A stretch of DNA of 64,000 nt from Lomentospora prolificans (lineage: Eukaryota > Ascomycota > Sordariomycetes > Microascales > Microascaceae): NCBI GenBank assembly GCA_029532625.1, contig JARFXM010000004.1, forward strand, positions 2,108,001 to 2,172,000, written 5' to 3'. The notes under the pieces are model-generated. The model was not told the origin of the DNA, ran no database searches, and saw nothing but the letters and a program-made list of their open reading frames with translations. This document shows, piece after piece, positions 34,308 to 46,551 of the stretch. Positions within the stretch are counted from its first letter, which is position 1. Every line of letters starts with the position of its first letter. A program made the position numbers and the translations under genes.

Positions 34308-37300
34308 ATGGCCACGATAGCCGCTGTCCATTCAACCGATGATGTGAGAGCTGCACTTCCAGTCTCGCCTGCGAGCTCGTCAGTAATGGCGCCTCAAGAT
34401 AGGGAAACAACCTCTCCACCAGAGCTGAAACCAGAGTATGACGGTGAGAGGGGTCGTCGACGAAGTAGGTCCGCTGAGAACGAGGGCGAGGGGCAGGGTG
34501 TTGACGGTGAAGGGAACCACGCCGGGTCTTCAAACTCTGATGGTCCAACCCGGAAACGACGGAGGAGCCGCAAAGGCCTAGATAAAAAATTCGAATGTCC
34601 CCATGAAGGTTGCGGGAAAAGTTATTCGAGAGCTGAGCATTTGTAAGAAACTAACCCGCCTTCTCTTGCTCGTCGCTCGCTCTGGAGTTCACCTCCCCAT
34701 TCTTGAGCGGAGCTAAGCTCTAGCGTGTATCCCACGCATAACTAACCTTAATCCCAGATATCGTCACCAATTGAACCATAACCCTAAACAAATATACCAT
34801 TGCGACTACCCCGACTGCAAACGAACATTTGTCAGGCTTGATCTGTGCAATCGCCACAAGGACCGTCACACAGCTAAGGGCTCTTCCTTGAATCGGAAAG
34901 ACTCAATAGCGCGGTCATCCCCCGCCACAGACCGTGGCCCAGTTCAGTATGGACCTACTGGCTCCATGTCGCCCGAGGCAAGTCGGCCCGGCTCTGGCTT
35001 TCCTACAAGTATCCGGACCGCACCTCTTCCTTATCAATCTCCGAAGGATCATATGGCGAGTCCCTACAGCCCGGTTGCGCACACCCCTCCCGCTGTGTTC
35101 TCCAATGGTGTTGACTATATGCAGCAAGATGGCGGTTACGGGGCTCCCACGGCCCGTCGAGCGTCATTCCATGCTGGCACTACGCCGGCTCGCCCGTCAG
35201 TCCAGACCAATGCCAACTCATATGGCGTCCTTTCACCGGCGTCGACACAACAAGGCTTCCATAGCCAGCACGCTACGACTCCACAGTCCGTTTCCTATGT
35301 TCCCCAGCAAAACTTCCCGCCTTTTAAACTTCCGCCATCTAATTTCACCGATAACGCGACTCGGGAGCAAGAGCAACAATACCCTCCTGCTACCTCCGCC
35401 GAGTACGCTGAAAATGGTCAACAGCAGCCCTCCGAACTAATGATGCTAGACTCGATGTCTGCCACTCAAGCACTTCCCGTATTTGGGAACGAGAGCATCG
35501 AGAACAAGTCACCGCATTTCATACCCGATGACATCCTCGCATATCTCTTGAATCACCAAGCCGAAAACAACCCCGCGTTCAGCCAAATGGGAGGTGGATA
35601 CGGTCAAAGGTAAAGTGCCCGCTGCATCGCTCTTCTGTCTTCTAGCCATACTACCAAAACGGGACTTTCCCCGGCGATTTTATTGACCGCTGACACTTAG
35701 TCCTAGCTATTTTGATAACACTCCAAACTACGCGAGCATGTCTTACATCGGTCCGCAATGGCCCTCCATGGGCTACTTTCCCGCTGCTTCCCAACAGGTC
35801 ATGGCGGTATCGAGCATCTTAGATCAAAACCTCCCTGAAGCAACTATTTCAGACGAGAAGAGCAATGAGATATACGAATTCATCAGGGAGAGGTTCAATG
35901 AGAATGGCCGAGCGCCAGTTGAGCGACAACGAGAGAGCATCCTTGAAGGCGACAGGTCTCAGGATGACCACATGCTCAGCAAGCGCATGATGCAAGCATA
36001 TATTGGATCTTACTGGCTTCATTTTAGCGACCAGATACCGATTCTCCATAAACCTACCTTCTCTCCGGACCGGACACCCAACCTATTACTTATCTCTATG
36101 ATGACGATAGGAGCGGCCTGTCTGGACAAGACGCACGGAACCGAGGTCACACAGGCCGGATCGAAATTATCCAACTTCCTGGCGTGGCATATCCGGTGGG
36201 AGATCTTCATGGACCCCAACTTCCGTCCACCAGCAAAGCTCTGGGTCTTCCAATCCCTTCTGCTGCTCGAAGTGTATGAGAAGATGTATTCGACTCGCGA
36301 GCTCCACGAGCGTGCCCACATCCACCACGCCACTACCATCACGCTGATGCGACGCGGCCGATCACTGATTGGAAAGTCCGCGCTCGACTCCCCACCCAAT
36401 CCGACTGACCAGAGGGCAGGAACGAACGGATCTCGGCAGTCGTCGTCCTCAGGAGTGGCTACCCCGAACGAGTGGTGGAACCATTGGATCACTAACGAAG
36501 CAACTCGCCGGGCGGCCTTCGCAGCATTCGTTATCGACTCGATCCATGCGACTATGTTTGGACATTCCACGGTGATGGTGGCACATGAGATGAGGTTGCC
36601 GTTGCCCTGTGATGAAGCACTATGGAAAGCGACGAGCAGCTCCGAGGTGGGCAGAATCGAAAACAACTTACTGTCTAATAACGTAAAACCAATTTCCTTC
36701 CTCGAGGGGCTCAAACGAACGCTTAGCGGAGAGGAAGTGCGGACAAACTCTTTCGGGCGCACTGTCCTCATGGCGGGCTTGCTAAGTGTGACGTGGCACA
36801 TGAATCAGCGAGACCTGCAAGTAAACGTACTTGGAGGCGGTGTGTCGCAAGCGCTTGGCGGTCGTGACAAATGGAGAGGCACCTTGAACAGAGCCTTTGA
36901 TAACTGGAAGAACGACTACGACAAAGGCCTGCGGCAAGACGATAACCTCAATGATCCGTATCGGTACGAGCAGGGGAAGCGAGGTGATGATAGTGTCGCG
37001 CACGAAAACAGGGTAGTTCTACACCACCTGGCGCATATGGCCATGCACGTCGACGTGATCGATTGTCAGATATTTGCTAGAGCCAAACGCCTCCTCGGGC
37101 GGACGATTGGGCCGCAGGATCTTAACAGCGCGCAGAGGCGGATGAAGGAGTTGTGGGCACCTTCAGCCAAGGCTCGAGACGCCATGTTCTATGCGCTTAA
37201 ATTCCTCTGTTCGGTGCTCATTCCAGAAGGTGCCAGTGGTAGCTCGCATCCCGCAGAACCGTACTCGGCGAGAGACGATGTCCTGCTCGATCGGCCTTGG

Positions 37301-37603
37301 GTCCTGTATTTTGCTGCTCTGGTGGTATGGTGCTATGGGTACGCAACGGAAGGCCCGTGTCCGACGGCGCGCCAGCCCAGCAGTCCTGCGGAGAAGCTGC
37401 GGCTAATGCAGAAGTACCTAGCCAAGTTCGGGGGCATCTTGTCACCTGACGATCTTAGGCTGGTTAAGGGCATCAACGATAACACAGCGCTTTTAATGGT
37501 GCTCAAGGACAGTTTTCAAGTGACTCGGTGGGAGCTGCTTCACGAAGGAGCGAATCTCCTCAACAACTGTATCAATCTCAACGCTGGAAGATCAGTCTCA
37601 TAA
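34308..37603 (+). CDS. C2H2 zinc-finger plus Fungal_trans-domain transcription factor
   Basis: Three exons, 34308-34642, 34758-35609 and 35707-37603, with introns of 115 and 97 nt, give 1027 residues. Two adjacent C2H2 fingers lie at about 95-119 (FECPHEGCGKSYSRAEH, split by intron 1) and 124-148 (YHCDYPDCKRTFVRLDLCNRH). They are preceded by a basic KRRRSRKGLDKK nuclear-localisation-like block. A disordered Ser/Pro/Gln-rich region of about 240 residues follows, then a Fungal_trans-type middle homology domain (about 490-780, including SYWLHFSDQIPILHKPTF). This combination defines a group of ascomycete regulators that includes S. pombe Klf1-like proteins; targets cannot be read from the sequence. 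The frame extends three codons upstream of ATG 34308 only to a GTG, so ATG 34308 is the start. Confidence 0.9.
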
Positions 37604-37754
37604 ACTTGAGGACTACCTCGCCTATGGTGGGATTTCCCACCAGTGTGTGTAGTCTCACCTTCTTTCCCCACCTTTTCCCCGCATTTCCGCTATTCCTTGA
37701 TAAACCTAGGTCTGTAATATGGCGGCGGCTGGCGGCGAAACTGGACTCATCGCC

Positions 37755-37757
<3 letters not shown>

Positions 37758-37786
<29 letters not shown>
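37758..37786. repeat. Poly(T) run, 29 nt
   Basis: Uninterrupted T tract about 155 bp past the stop of the C2H2 regulator. It is probably length-variable. Confidence 0.9.
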
Positions 37787-37789
<3 letters not shown>

Positions 37790-39859
37790 GATTGTCATAC
37801 ACAGGATGGTGGGAGATTAAGAGGGCTGAAGAGTCTTCTGCGATATGCACGATGGTGCAGTCACAAGTCGCAAAATGGGAAGCCAAGAGGGCTATCAGGG
37901 TTGGTGCGCGGCAGTTTCTCTAAACAGGGCCAACTTTACTAGTCCCCTGGACGAGATGTGACGGACGGCAAGACACAAACCATTGAGAGGTGATCCCCCG
38001 GCATCCCGGATACTTTTATCATTCCTCATTTTCCATTCCCTATCAACTTAAGCAGGCGGCGGCTTTGATTTGCTATTCGCATTCCCTATGTCCTTTTACT
38101 ACTGGGTCACGACCCTACTATGTATTGTGAGGAATCAAGGCCGAGCGGAAGGAAGGAGGCTGGAGAGAGGGATTTTGGCGCCGGAACTTGGACTTGCAAA
38201 TTTGGAGCAGGCATTGGGTTGGGCAAGGCGGCTGTCTACTGAATCTTTTTTTGTTCTGTTTCATTTCTCCCGAAATGGTTGATTTGCGCCCACCAACTAC
38301 TCCATTTCGCTTCTGTGGATGCTTCCGACGCTTTCTCTTTTTTGTGCCCTACTTTGCGACAAACCGCTTGTATATACATCCTACATTTTTTTCCCCCCTT
38401 CTTTGTGTTACGTTTCTACTTCGTTGCCAACAACGCCAAGATACCCGGGGGTGGAAAGACTGAATTGGGAGAAAAAGAATTATCATTCGGGGAAGATGGA
38501 GATGGAGCACGGAACGGTGGCGGCAGTGAATCATTTGACCTCTTTTCTCTCTCGCGTTTCTAAGCATTGTCCCGTATCCCTTTGTGTGATCGCTTTTAGC
38601 CTTAGCGAAATCGATGATGATGCCCCCTGGTCGTACGTGATTACATGAATTAACACACGTATCCCCACGAGCGCAGCTCGTATGCGTTGTCCCTCACATG
38701 TCGTGTCGTGTGTTGTCAGGGCTAAGAATCAAGGAGGAACTGGGGATAATGGGCAAGGTTCTACCATCTACGAAGCATACATGAAGCATGAAGCTCCGCC
38801 TATGCCGAGGGTCGGTTTCTCGTGATTTTGCGGGGTCTTTAGTCATGTCGGTCCCATCCTTGCCTCCTGTATCCATGCCCGAACCCATGACCAGCCTCCG
38901 GTTCCCCGTTCCCCCGTGTAAGGGAGTTGACCCAAAAGAAAATAGCTACTTCGTAGCTTGACATAGTTGTCGCAACGAGACTAAAATGAGCCCGAGGCGC
39001 GGTGCTGGGCTGGCTTGAGAATTTGAGGGCGAGCACGTTTGTGCAATCAAGGGTATGTCAGGCTGCTCTGGAAGTGCGCGACCGCTGGGGTGAAGTGGAT
39101 CCCTCGAACCGAAGCTGTCGGCACCGCTTGGAGCACCGCTTTGGTCAGGAGATAGGAGGTACATGGAAGTAACGGAGGACGGAAGGAATATTGCATGAGG
39201 ACCCAGTTTACCGGTACCCCCTTTTCTCCGCCTCGGAGGTTCCGCCGCGTGGAAACTTTTCTCAGGAGGTGAAACGGGAATCAACATGATTAACATGGGG
39301 AACAATGGGCCAGATGGAACAACGTGACTGGAAAGACGATTGACGGAAGGATGATGCTTCTTACGTGCTTCATTGGCAATGCATTGGAGTTGCATGAAGT
39401 CGACATTTCTTTTACGAGAGAAGTTGGACTATTTTCCTGTTAGGATTCAGGATGAATCGAATCGAAAGGCATTGAGTCAACAAGCCCAGAGAATTCTAAA
39501 ATTAACGAACAATCCGAAGTTATGAAATAGAAATAATACTTTTAAGCCATGTTCGGTCAGGAAACCATCTCAGGGGAGAATGGTGTGCTCCATGACGAAA
39601 TGCGGGGTAGAAGTACGTGGATAAGCGGCCGAACAGGAGGAAATCTGGTACCTCGGTACATGGAATCAAGGCGAATTTTGGCAGCAAACCTTGGTCACCG
39701 AACCATGGAAAGCTTGGACCATGCTTGCCATGATCAAGGCTGGATAAGTACCCTCCGCGGTACACGTCGAGGCTCAGATGTACTTCAGTAGCCCTCGTCG
39801 ACGGGCTGGATAGGCCGAAAAGGAGCACGGTGCACTTACTTTGCACGTTACCGGAGCCG

Positions 39860-40042
39860 CTAAAACCGCTTACTCGCCGTTTGTTTTACAGCAGTGTAGC
39901 ACCACTTGTAGCCAGCGGTGCAGTATTTGGATGCGTCAGCGGGCAGGGCAGTGCAAGTATACACTAGGCTCAACTGTGTGTCTCCAACTCTGAGTACATC
40001 TCTGCTGTATCCTGTGATCGAGTTTGTAATTGCGAAGTACAT
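39860..40042 (-). CDS. Possible small Cys-containing ORF
   Basis: A 60-codon frame from ATG to TAG. Its second half contains VYTCTALPADASKYC and GYKWCYTAV, which reads like a folded Cys-bearing module. There is no signal peptide, so if real it would need an upstream exon. An antisense or shifted frame overlaps its start. I recognise no family. Confidence 0.15.
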   Translation of the reverse strand: MYFAITNSITGYSRDVLRVGDTQLSLVYTCTALPADASKYCTAGYKWCYTAVKQTASKRF

Positions 40043-41174
40043 CTATTCATAGGGTGTACCGGGCTTGCCAGGCATCGCACGGCGATTCTGTGGGTACCGA
40101 GTCCACCAGGAGTACCCCGCGAGGGCCACGATCTTCTACCACATGACACCTTTGTTGCGGGGCGGCGGCGGCTAGACATGGCCTAAATGATGCAAAATGC
40201 TGCTACAGGCCTGGCGACATGTACTATTGAACGCTTGCAAATTAAAAAAGAAAACACCCTTTCCAGGGATTCTATGAGTAAAAGCTTACAGTTTTTGGGG
40301 TTGCTCTGGGGCTTTGATGGTCAGCTCCTACAGCTCGGTCCGCCCCAATGCTTTTCCCTTGCAGCACAGGTGATCAATGGGCCTGGCCAGTCCAGTCGCT
40401 TCACCACGCCACTGCATGTACGGGGCCTGCTGGGTTGAAGCTTTGCACGGGGAACGGGGCCCTTGTCCGCCTGGCATTGGCGCCGCCCCTTTCCACCACG
40501 AGTCGATACCTAAGCTACTTCGTGTTTTTGATAATTTTTTTTTTCTTTTACGACCATCTGGGGACCAGACACGACGACACGAGCGACCACGAGGGTGGGA
40601 TATGAGCTTTCACAGCTCCCCCAGTCATCCTCAACAAATCAAGTGGTGAGACGAGTCGGCACGCAAAAGAGAGAGAGGGCGTGGATCAAATGAAAATGTT
40701 CAACACGGCGTGGACTCGCATGCCATGGACGACCACACAGTTCGAGTTACAAAGTCTCGTACGACGGTGACACATACGCCTCGACACAACCACCTAAACA
40801 CACACCTCAACTTGGCTTCCCCAAAGGGAAAGTTCGAACCGGTACCTTTTTCATGCCAGTCGTAACCGGTGACCCTGCCTGACCCATTTTGCAAAGTCTT
40901 CCAAGGTTAGGTTTATTTAAGAACCCGCCAGGAGAAGCCGGCAATTCTAACCCTTTGTCTTTTGCTCTTTGAGGGTATCGTCTTATCTTTAATCTTAATT
41001 TTTTCTTTTCCAAAGAAAGGAAGGGGAAAAAAGTCGTTGTTTCTGTTCGGATCCTTTTTTTCACTTATAAGAGAACAAGAAAGGGGGTTCCCGTTTCTGA
41101 CACCTGCTGTCCAAGTCGAAGCTCCGACCTCAAAAAATCACCTCGCTGCAGGAGCCGTCTTAAACACCAGAAGA

Positions 41175-43156
41175 ATGGTGTACCTCGAAGAGCTCCCCAC
41201 AGTCCTTCTCCTAGAGATATTTGGTTGGCTCTCGCCAACGGACCTGGGTGTCCTGCTTAGAGTATGTCGTCGATTCTGCGGCATTGTGAGCACCCACGGC
41301 TCTCTTTATCGAGATGTCTATCTGACCTTTCTCGTGAGTTCTTTTTCTCCCTTCTCCCTTTCGTCCAGGCCGGGTCACACAGGCGATACGCCACGACCAA
41401 AAGCTTGTGGATGTTGGTTTTGCCAACTTACACTGTCCTTAGGACGCGCCCCAACATCGTCATGTCAACTGGATGCAGGACGTCCGGGACATCTGCAAAC
41501 TGCAAAAGATCTGCAGTAGAGAATATAGCAAGAAGGTAAGAGAATATTCCGGAACCAATCTTTGTTTTTTTTTTTTTTTTTTTTTTTTTTCGATTCCCGC
41601 GTTTTCTGTCAATTGAGTTGGCTGGAAGGCGGATGAATGAAAACATGTCCAACAACTTGACACCGTACAGCGGCTTGCTAACACTTACACCCACCAATAA
41701 TAGGACGAAGACCTTGTGCACGTCTGCTCGACAATTCTCAAGCTCCTCAAGAGCGCAAAGCCCCGCGATGGCGAAAAGTCTGCTCGTCAAGTCCCTACTC
41801 ACCTCCCATCCTACAATGTCGAATTCCTCTCTTCCCTATTCGAAGACGAGAAGAAACTGCGCAAATACATGTGCCGTTCGTCAATTTACCATGGCACGTC
41901 CATCGGGCCGCACAGCAGGGGGTCGTCCAATGACCCACTCGTCCAGCTAAGCGCAAAGTTGCATTGCCACTACGGCAAACCCGTCGAAGACCCAATCATC
42001 CCCGCCGTCGCGTCCATCGGCGAGCCGTATGACTTTGCCTGCGCCAAGGTCTACAACCTTAGACACTATACGGCGGAGTCCTTTTGGGGTCCCTTCAAAG
42101 ACGATGGCAGCGGCGAGGTCGATTGGGAAAAAGTTGAGGCCTCTATCGTTGTCATGGCTGTCAAGACGTCGAGGGACAAGGCCAGCTTGTGGACCATGCC
42201 GTGGCGTGAGCCGTTCGCTGGGGCTTATCCCCAGAGTTACGTCAGTCCCCATCCGAGGAAGGAGCTGGAACCCCTCGACCCCACAGATCCGTATGGAATA
42301 TCGGGCACTTGGATGAGAGTAAGTCAACTCACACAGCCGCACTCGGTCATGATTTTTTTTTCCCCTCGCTGTGCTGCATGCTGCGCATCCACTGCACCAC
42401 TGCGCTTTCTATGTGCATAGACACTAATACAACTGGCCCCACTTATAGCTGGTTTGCTTCCTCAACTGGGGCGATCTCCAGATGTTCAACTTCACGAGGA
42501 GGCCGGAAACTCTCCGGAGCAACCTCAAGTCTCTATTCTGGTGTCAGGGCGTGTCACATATGGTTATGAACCTTAAGGTCACAGCCATCGAGGATCCCAG
42601 CCCAGATGACTCACCCGATCTTCCAGTCGTGCACTTCTCCGGATTCTCGAGACACCTCTACCATCCGAATGACCCGGACATTTCCTCAGATATTGAAGGT
42701 TCGTGTCCTCGGCAGTTTTGGGCCCAAACCCACGTTGTGTAGAATTGGTTTGCTAATTAGATTCTGTTAGGTACTTGCCGTCTCACAAAAGAAGGCGAGG
42801 TTCGCTGGACGACCGTTTCGACCGTCAACGCCAACCCTAGGTGGAAGACGGAATGCGTGCAAATTGGTGGTGTTCGAGCGGCAGGCCCGGTCGTCGGAAA
42901 TTGGTTCTCTGCGTACGTTCAGGCCCGAACCCTGCACTCCTTCCGAGTTTCCGGTTATATGGTTCCCGCACTTGTGCCGCTCCCGTCATACTAACGTCCG
43001 TCGGTGTCTAGAGACTATGATGCGCGTGGGCCTGTCGGGCCGTTAGCGTTCTGGAAGCTCTCAGATCGCGAGGTCTGGGATGTCGAATCCAAGGATGTCT
43101 TCCCCAAGGTACTAGCCAACGTGTTTGACCGCGCCTTCCGCCCCATGACTGGGTAG
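41175..43156 (+). CDS. F-box protein
   Basis: Six exons, 41175-41333, 41443-41535, 41704-42318, 42449-42698, 42771-42912 and 43012-43156, give 467 residues with every junction in phase. The N-terminus carries an F-box (about 4-43: LEELPTVLLLEIFGWLSPTDL then LLRVCRRF), which binds Skp1 in SCF ubiquitin ligases. The rest is a mixed alpha/beta region rich in Trp (DRKASLWTMPW-like and WGDLQMFNFTRRP segments) without WD40 or LRR repeats, so the substrate is unknown. Intron 2 contains a 26-nt T run (41565-41590) close to its donor. The protein should act in cytosol or nucleus as a substrate adaptor. Confidence 0.85.
41565..41590. repeat. Poly(T) run, 26 nt, inside intron 2 of the F-box gene
   Basis: T tract 29 nt after the donor site. 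Another T run of 17 nt lies at 43337-43353, beyond the gene. Confidence 0.9.
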
Positions 43157-43783
43157 GGATAGGGAACCCCCTCTCTAATAGTCAAAACACCACACACACA
43201 CACACACACACAAACACACACAACAAGAAAAACCGGTGCTCGATGCTGTAGATTCCGCAAGTGGAGTAGGGTTAGGACTGATATGAAAACAACATGCTGG
43301 AGAATGGGCATGGGATCATGGTACACACGATTGCTCTTTTTTTTTTTTTTTTTGGGTGGGGGGGGCTTCTGATACTGCCGATTTGTCGTTTGTCTCTTCT
43401 AATTCCTAATGCGTGGTGACGCTATTAATGACCAAAAATTCTTGACTTTGATAAGAAATGGGGGCTGGGAACTGGAACAAAACGCTGACCGAGTCTATAA
43501 CTTGGCAGTCATTTCATGATCTCGATCATGAATCTTAATATTGGAAGACTTTATTTTTGACGTTGTATGAAGGTGGGATAGAACTCATTGATACGATAGA
43601 TCTATATATCCAACTCTTAATGCAATTTCTCACTCGAAGGCTCTATGCTACCCTATAGACCTGATTAAGGCTAAGAAACCCCTTTTTGCAAGAATCCTAG
43701 ACTACTCATCTGCTACTTCAGTGATAGCACTTTGATCAAGATTATAAAGATCGTCGAAGCAGATCAAAGTCGCCAATACGACC
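43157..43783. other. Convergent 3' intergenic region
   Basis: Separates the F-box (+) and thioesterase (-) genes. It holds the CA repeat, a 17-nt T run followed by a G-rich stretch at about 43,354-43,366, and AT-rich 3'UTR-like sequence. No gene is seen. Confidence 0.6.
43191..43222. repeat. (CA)n microsatellite
   Basis: CA repeat with one CAAA interruption in the 3' flank of the F-box gene. Confidence 0.85.
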
Positions 43784-44463
43784 TCATGCTTTACTATTCA
43801 CTTCCGGGTCAGTGCTGACCTTACCGTGCTCACAAATAGCCAGCACAGCGCCGTCGCTCTCTCGTGTCATGGTGGCACGAATAGTCACCAACCTCCTTCC
43901 AGCATGAACGATCTCGCAAACGACCTTGGTGATTGTACCTATGGGTACAGGGCGGAGATATGTGACGTTGAGGGTGCGCGAGACACCTAGAAGCTTCCAA
44001 GTAGGGGGTTCTTTGATGAAACACAAAGGCATTGTGGTGAGATGGTCGAAGAGGGATGCAGCGCAGCCACCGTGAAGATTAAGCGCTCCATTGCAGTGCT
44101 CAGGCTTGACGGTAAAGAGAAACGTGGAGGATATGACGGGCTCCGTGGTGGAGCCTATATAGGTAATGTGAGGGAAAAGAGAAGCAGTCCATCCCTTTAT
44201 CCATGATAAAGGGAGCGTCAAGCGTTAGCTAAATTTCACGCGCGTATTGGCGGGGAGGGATTGATATCTCCTCAAAGCTGAGGTGTGATGATGATGGAGC
44301 ATCATCTCCTCAGGCTTACATTTGAGATGGGGCTATTCGGGTCTCCGCGTGGACTTATCCACGCCTTGATCCTCTCCTCGGGGTCGGAGCTGAAGAGACT
44401 ATCTACCCATGCTTTCGTTTCTTCGGGCATGTTCTCGTAGTAGTCACTTTTTGCAGGTTTCAT
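43784..44463 (-). CDS. Hotdog-fold thioesterase (PaaI/ACOT13-like)
   Basis: Two minus-strand exons, 44463-44320 (48 codons) and 44194-43784, with a 125-nt intron (GTAAGC donor, GCTAAC branch site, AAG acceptor), give 184 residues. The uninterrupted frame alone starts at TTG and lacks an ATG, so the upstream exon is needed: it begins MKPAKSDYYENMPEETKAWV and reads in phase. The core LNLHGGCAASLFDHL is the hotdog thioesterase motif (HGG followed by an Asp), and the domain continues through GVSRTLNVTYLRPVPIG. Such enzymes hydrolyse acyl-CoA thioesters; the acyl chain cannot be read from the sequence. It ends in Ser-Lys-Ala, not a standard peroxisomal signal. It is divergent from PEX12. Confidence 0.85.
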
Positions 44464-45258
44464 GAAGAGGGAGAGAAGTGAAGGGATACTGATGGATAGT
44501 ATACGACTTTGGAAGGGATTGAAGTTTGCGTGGCGTGCGCTATTATCTGCAAGGATCGCTCCCTATGTTGGTGTCAACCCAATGATCTAGGAACGGAGGA
44601 CAGAGTTGAGGGTTCCCATTGGCGTTTTGCGTGTTAAGCCACAGCCACAACCCTCAATCTCGATCCCAGGTTGCAGAGAGAGCCGAAGCGCATAGACATA
44701 CCTAAATACTTCGTATTTTCAAGAATGGTATTTTTGAGGATACTCGGCCGATAACAGGAAGAAGAAAGATTGTGGATGTTCGGCCTCAGCGATTCACCAT
44801 ACGGCAAGACCACGAGCTGTACTAATATTATTCTAGGTTGCTAGGTCTCTCAAACAAGGTCGATCCACTGCTTCGCCAAAATCTGGGGAACGCTAACTCG
44901 GTTATTAGCAACATGCTGGTAAACCTTCCAAGCGGGGTCCGAGGCCAAACATGAAGGTCAGGACGGCTGTCCTGTCCCGTGCGCTGTGCCTCGGTACAGA
45001 AACGCAGGGCACACAATAGTCCGTGCACATTACCGACTCGCACCTGGCATAGCTTCCCCAATGCGACAGCTTCGCAGCTGACGTCGCACCGTTGACACAG
45101 CCAACCCAACTCCAGCCAAAAAAAATAACCAGACGGGTTGCTCCATCGTCCACCCGAGTTACACTCGCGATGAGCACAGCACCCAATACGGAATCTAGAA
45201 CAGATTTATGACGCCTTAACAGAGATCACCACTCTGACGCGCAACCCGCCTGCTTGAA
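44464..45258. other. Divergent intergenic region, thioesterase / pex12
   Basis: A 795-bp shared upstream region for the thioesterase (-) and pex12 (+). It carries two CCTCGG cores, annotated separately. No gene is seen. Confidence 0.6.
44939..44994. promoter_or_regulatory. Pair of CCTCGG fatty-acid-response cores (inverted)
   Basis: CCGAGG at 44939-44944 and CCTCGG at 44989-44994 lie 315 and 265 bp upstream of the PEX12 ATG. CCTCGG is the core bound by the FarA/FarB-type Zn2Cys6 regulators of fatty-acid catabolism and peroxisome genes in Aspergillus nidulans. Six-base matches occur by chance; the gene context makes these more credible than random hits. Confidence 0.4.
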
Positions 45259-46551
45259 ATGGAGTTCGTGACGGCCCTCCAGGGCGCCTTTGACGAGCAG
45301 AAGCCGTCACTATTCGAGCTCCTGTCCGAGCAGGAACTCGCGTCCCTCCTTCCGCCTACCCTCCGATACCTTCTCGCCGTCGCCGCCCAAAGATACCCGC
45401 GCTACTTCCTACGCGCCTGCAACTCGTTCGATGAACTGTACGCCCTGTGCATGCTTGTCGTCGAGCGCCACTACCTAAAGACCCGCGGTGGCAGTTTCAC
45501 TGAGAACTTTTACGGCCTCAAGCGCGAAAAGGGCCTGTCGACTGAGATTCCCCGGACTAGCATCGCAGCGCCCGACATCGTCAAGGATGCACTGAAGCTG
45601 ACCACAACGGACGTGTGGAAGAACCTCGCCGTCATGGTGGGGATCCCGTATCTCAAGAGGAAACTCGATGAGGGATACGAGGTTAATGCGCCGCGGGCCT
45701 TGCTGGGTGTTGCCTATACGAGGATGCCGCCGAGCCCGACGCTGAAGCAGAGGTTCCTGCATTATTACCGGTGGTTCTTGATGAATATCTATCCGAGTGT
45801 GAACGCTGCGTACTATTTTTCTGTGCTGGCCTTCAACCTCGCCTATCTATTTGACAACACAAAGTATCATAACCCTTTCATGTGGCTCATTGGTACTAGG
45901 GTTAGGCGCATGGTTGCGGCGGATTACCGCGCTATCGATATGCTGTCTAAGAAGACACCCGGTGGTCAACCGCCGGGCTGGAGGTCGGTACTATCGTCCC
46001 CCAGGGCTATGGGATCCGCGGCGCTGTCGAGCTTGTCGGTCGCTTTACCCCTGAGCATATTTGCGCTCAAATTTCTCGAGTGGTGGCATTCGTCAGACTT
46101 TGCTCAGCAGTTGAGCCGCAAGGCCGCGGAGAACATTGAGCTGCCACCACCCATCGTCGCCGGACTCCTATCAGACAAAAAGGGGAAAAAGCCTGCTCCA
46201 GCTGCTAAGGGCGCGGCAGAAGAGAACAAGGGAGAAGTGGACGTGACTCCTAATCCTGCCAAGGCTCCGATTGCGACGCCTTCGATGCTTCCAATTTTAA
46301 CCGTCCCGACCCCGTCTGATACATCGCTCTGTCCCATCTGCGAGAGCGATATCTTGACGGCGACGGCGTGTCAGACAGGGATCATCTACTGCTACACTTG
46401 TATCCATCGTTGGATAGAGGGCATGCACCCAAAACAAGAAGAGTTCATGGTCGACCGCACGGGAAAATGGGACAGCGGGAAAGGCAGGTGCGCGGTGACT
46501 GGCCGACGAGTCTTGGGAGGTACCGAGGGACTGAGGAGGATCATGCTCTAA
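45259..46551 (+). CDS. pex12: Peroxin-12, RING-type peroxisomal ubiquitin ligase
   Basis: A single exon from ATG 45259 gives 430 residues. The N-terminal Pex2/Pex12 domain (MEFVTALQGAFDEQKPSLFELL onward) has hydrophobic segments at about 170-200 and 250-275 that should lie in the peroxisomal membrane. An Ala/Lys/Pro-rich cytosolic linker follows. The C-terminal RING is degenerate, as is normal for Pex12: CPIC at about 358, YCYTC, HRWI and RCAVTGRRV, with fewer zinc ligands than a full RING. An insert of about 20 residues separates the two halves. Pex12, with Pex2 and Pex10, forms the ligase that ubiquitinates the import receptor Pex5 for recycling. Confidence 0.93.
   Translation: MEFVTALQGAFDEQKPSLFELLSEQELASLLPPTLRYLLAVAAQRYPRYFLRACNSFDELYALCMLVVERHYLKTRGGSFTENFYGLKREKGLSTEIPRTSIAAPDIVKDALKLTTTDVWKNLAVMVGIPYLKRKLDEGYEVNAPRALLGVAYTRMPPSPTLKQRFLHYYRWFLMNIYPSVNAAYYFSVLAFNLAYLFDNTKYHNPFMWLIGTRVRRMVAADYRAIDMLSKKTPGGQPPGWRSVLSSPRAMGSAALSSLSVALPLSIFALKFLEWWHSSDFAQQLSRKAAENIELPPPIVAGLLSDKKGKKPAPAAKGAAEENKGEVDVTPNPAKAPIATPSMLPILTVPTPSDTSLCPICESDILTATACQTGIIYCYTCIHRWIEGMHPKQEEFMVDRTGKWDSGKGRCAVTGRRVLGGTEGLRRIML

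Larger units (their letters stand above)
37604..41174. other. Intergenic region with a long poly(T) run
   Basis: About 3.6 kb without a convincing gene. It contains the 3'UTR of the regulator, a 29-nt T run (37758-37786), and low-complexity leader-like sequence before the F-box gene. One short minus-strand frame with ATG (40042-39860, 60 residues, Cys-containing) is listed separately. Confidence 0.45.

Noticed and set aside
44195..44221. Thioesterase start at 44221
   Set aside because: The codon is TTG and a stop lies just upstream; an upstream 48-codon exon with proper splice signals supplies the ATG.
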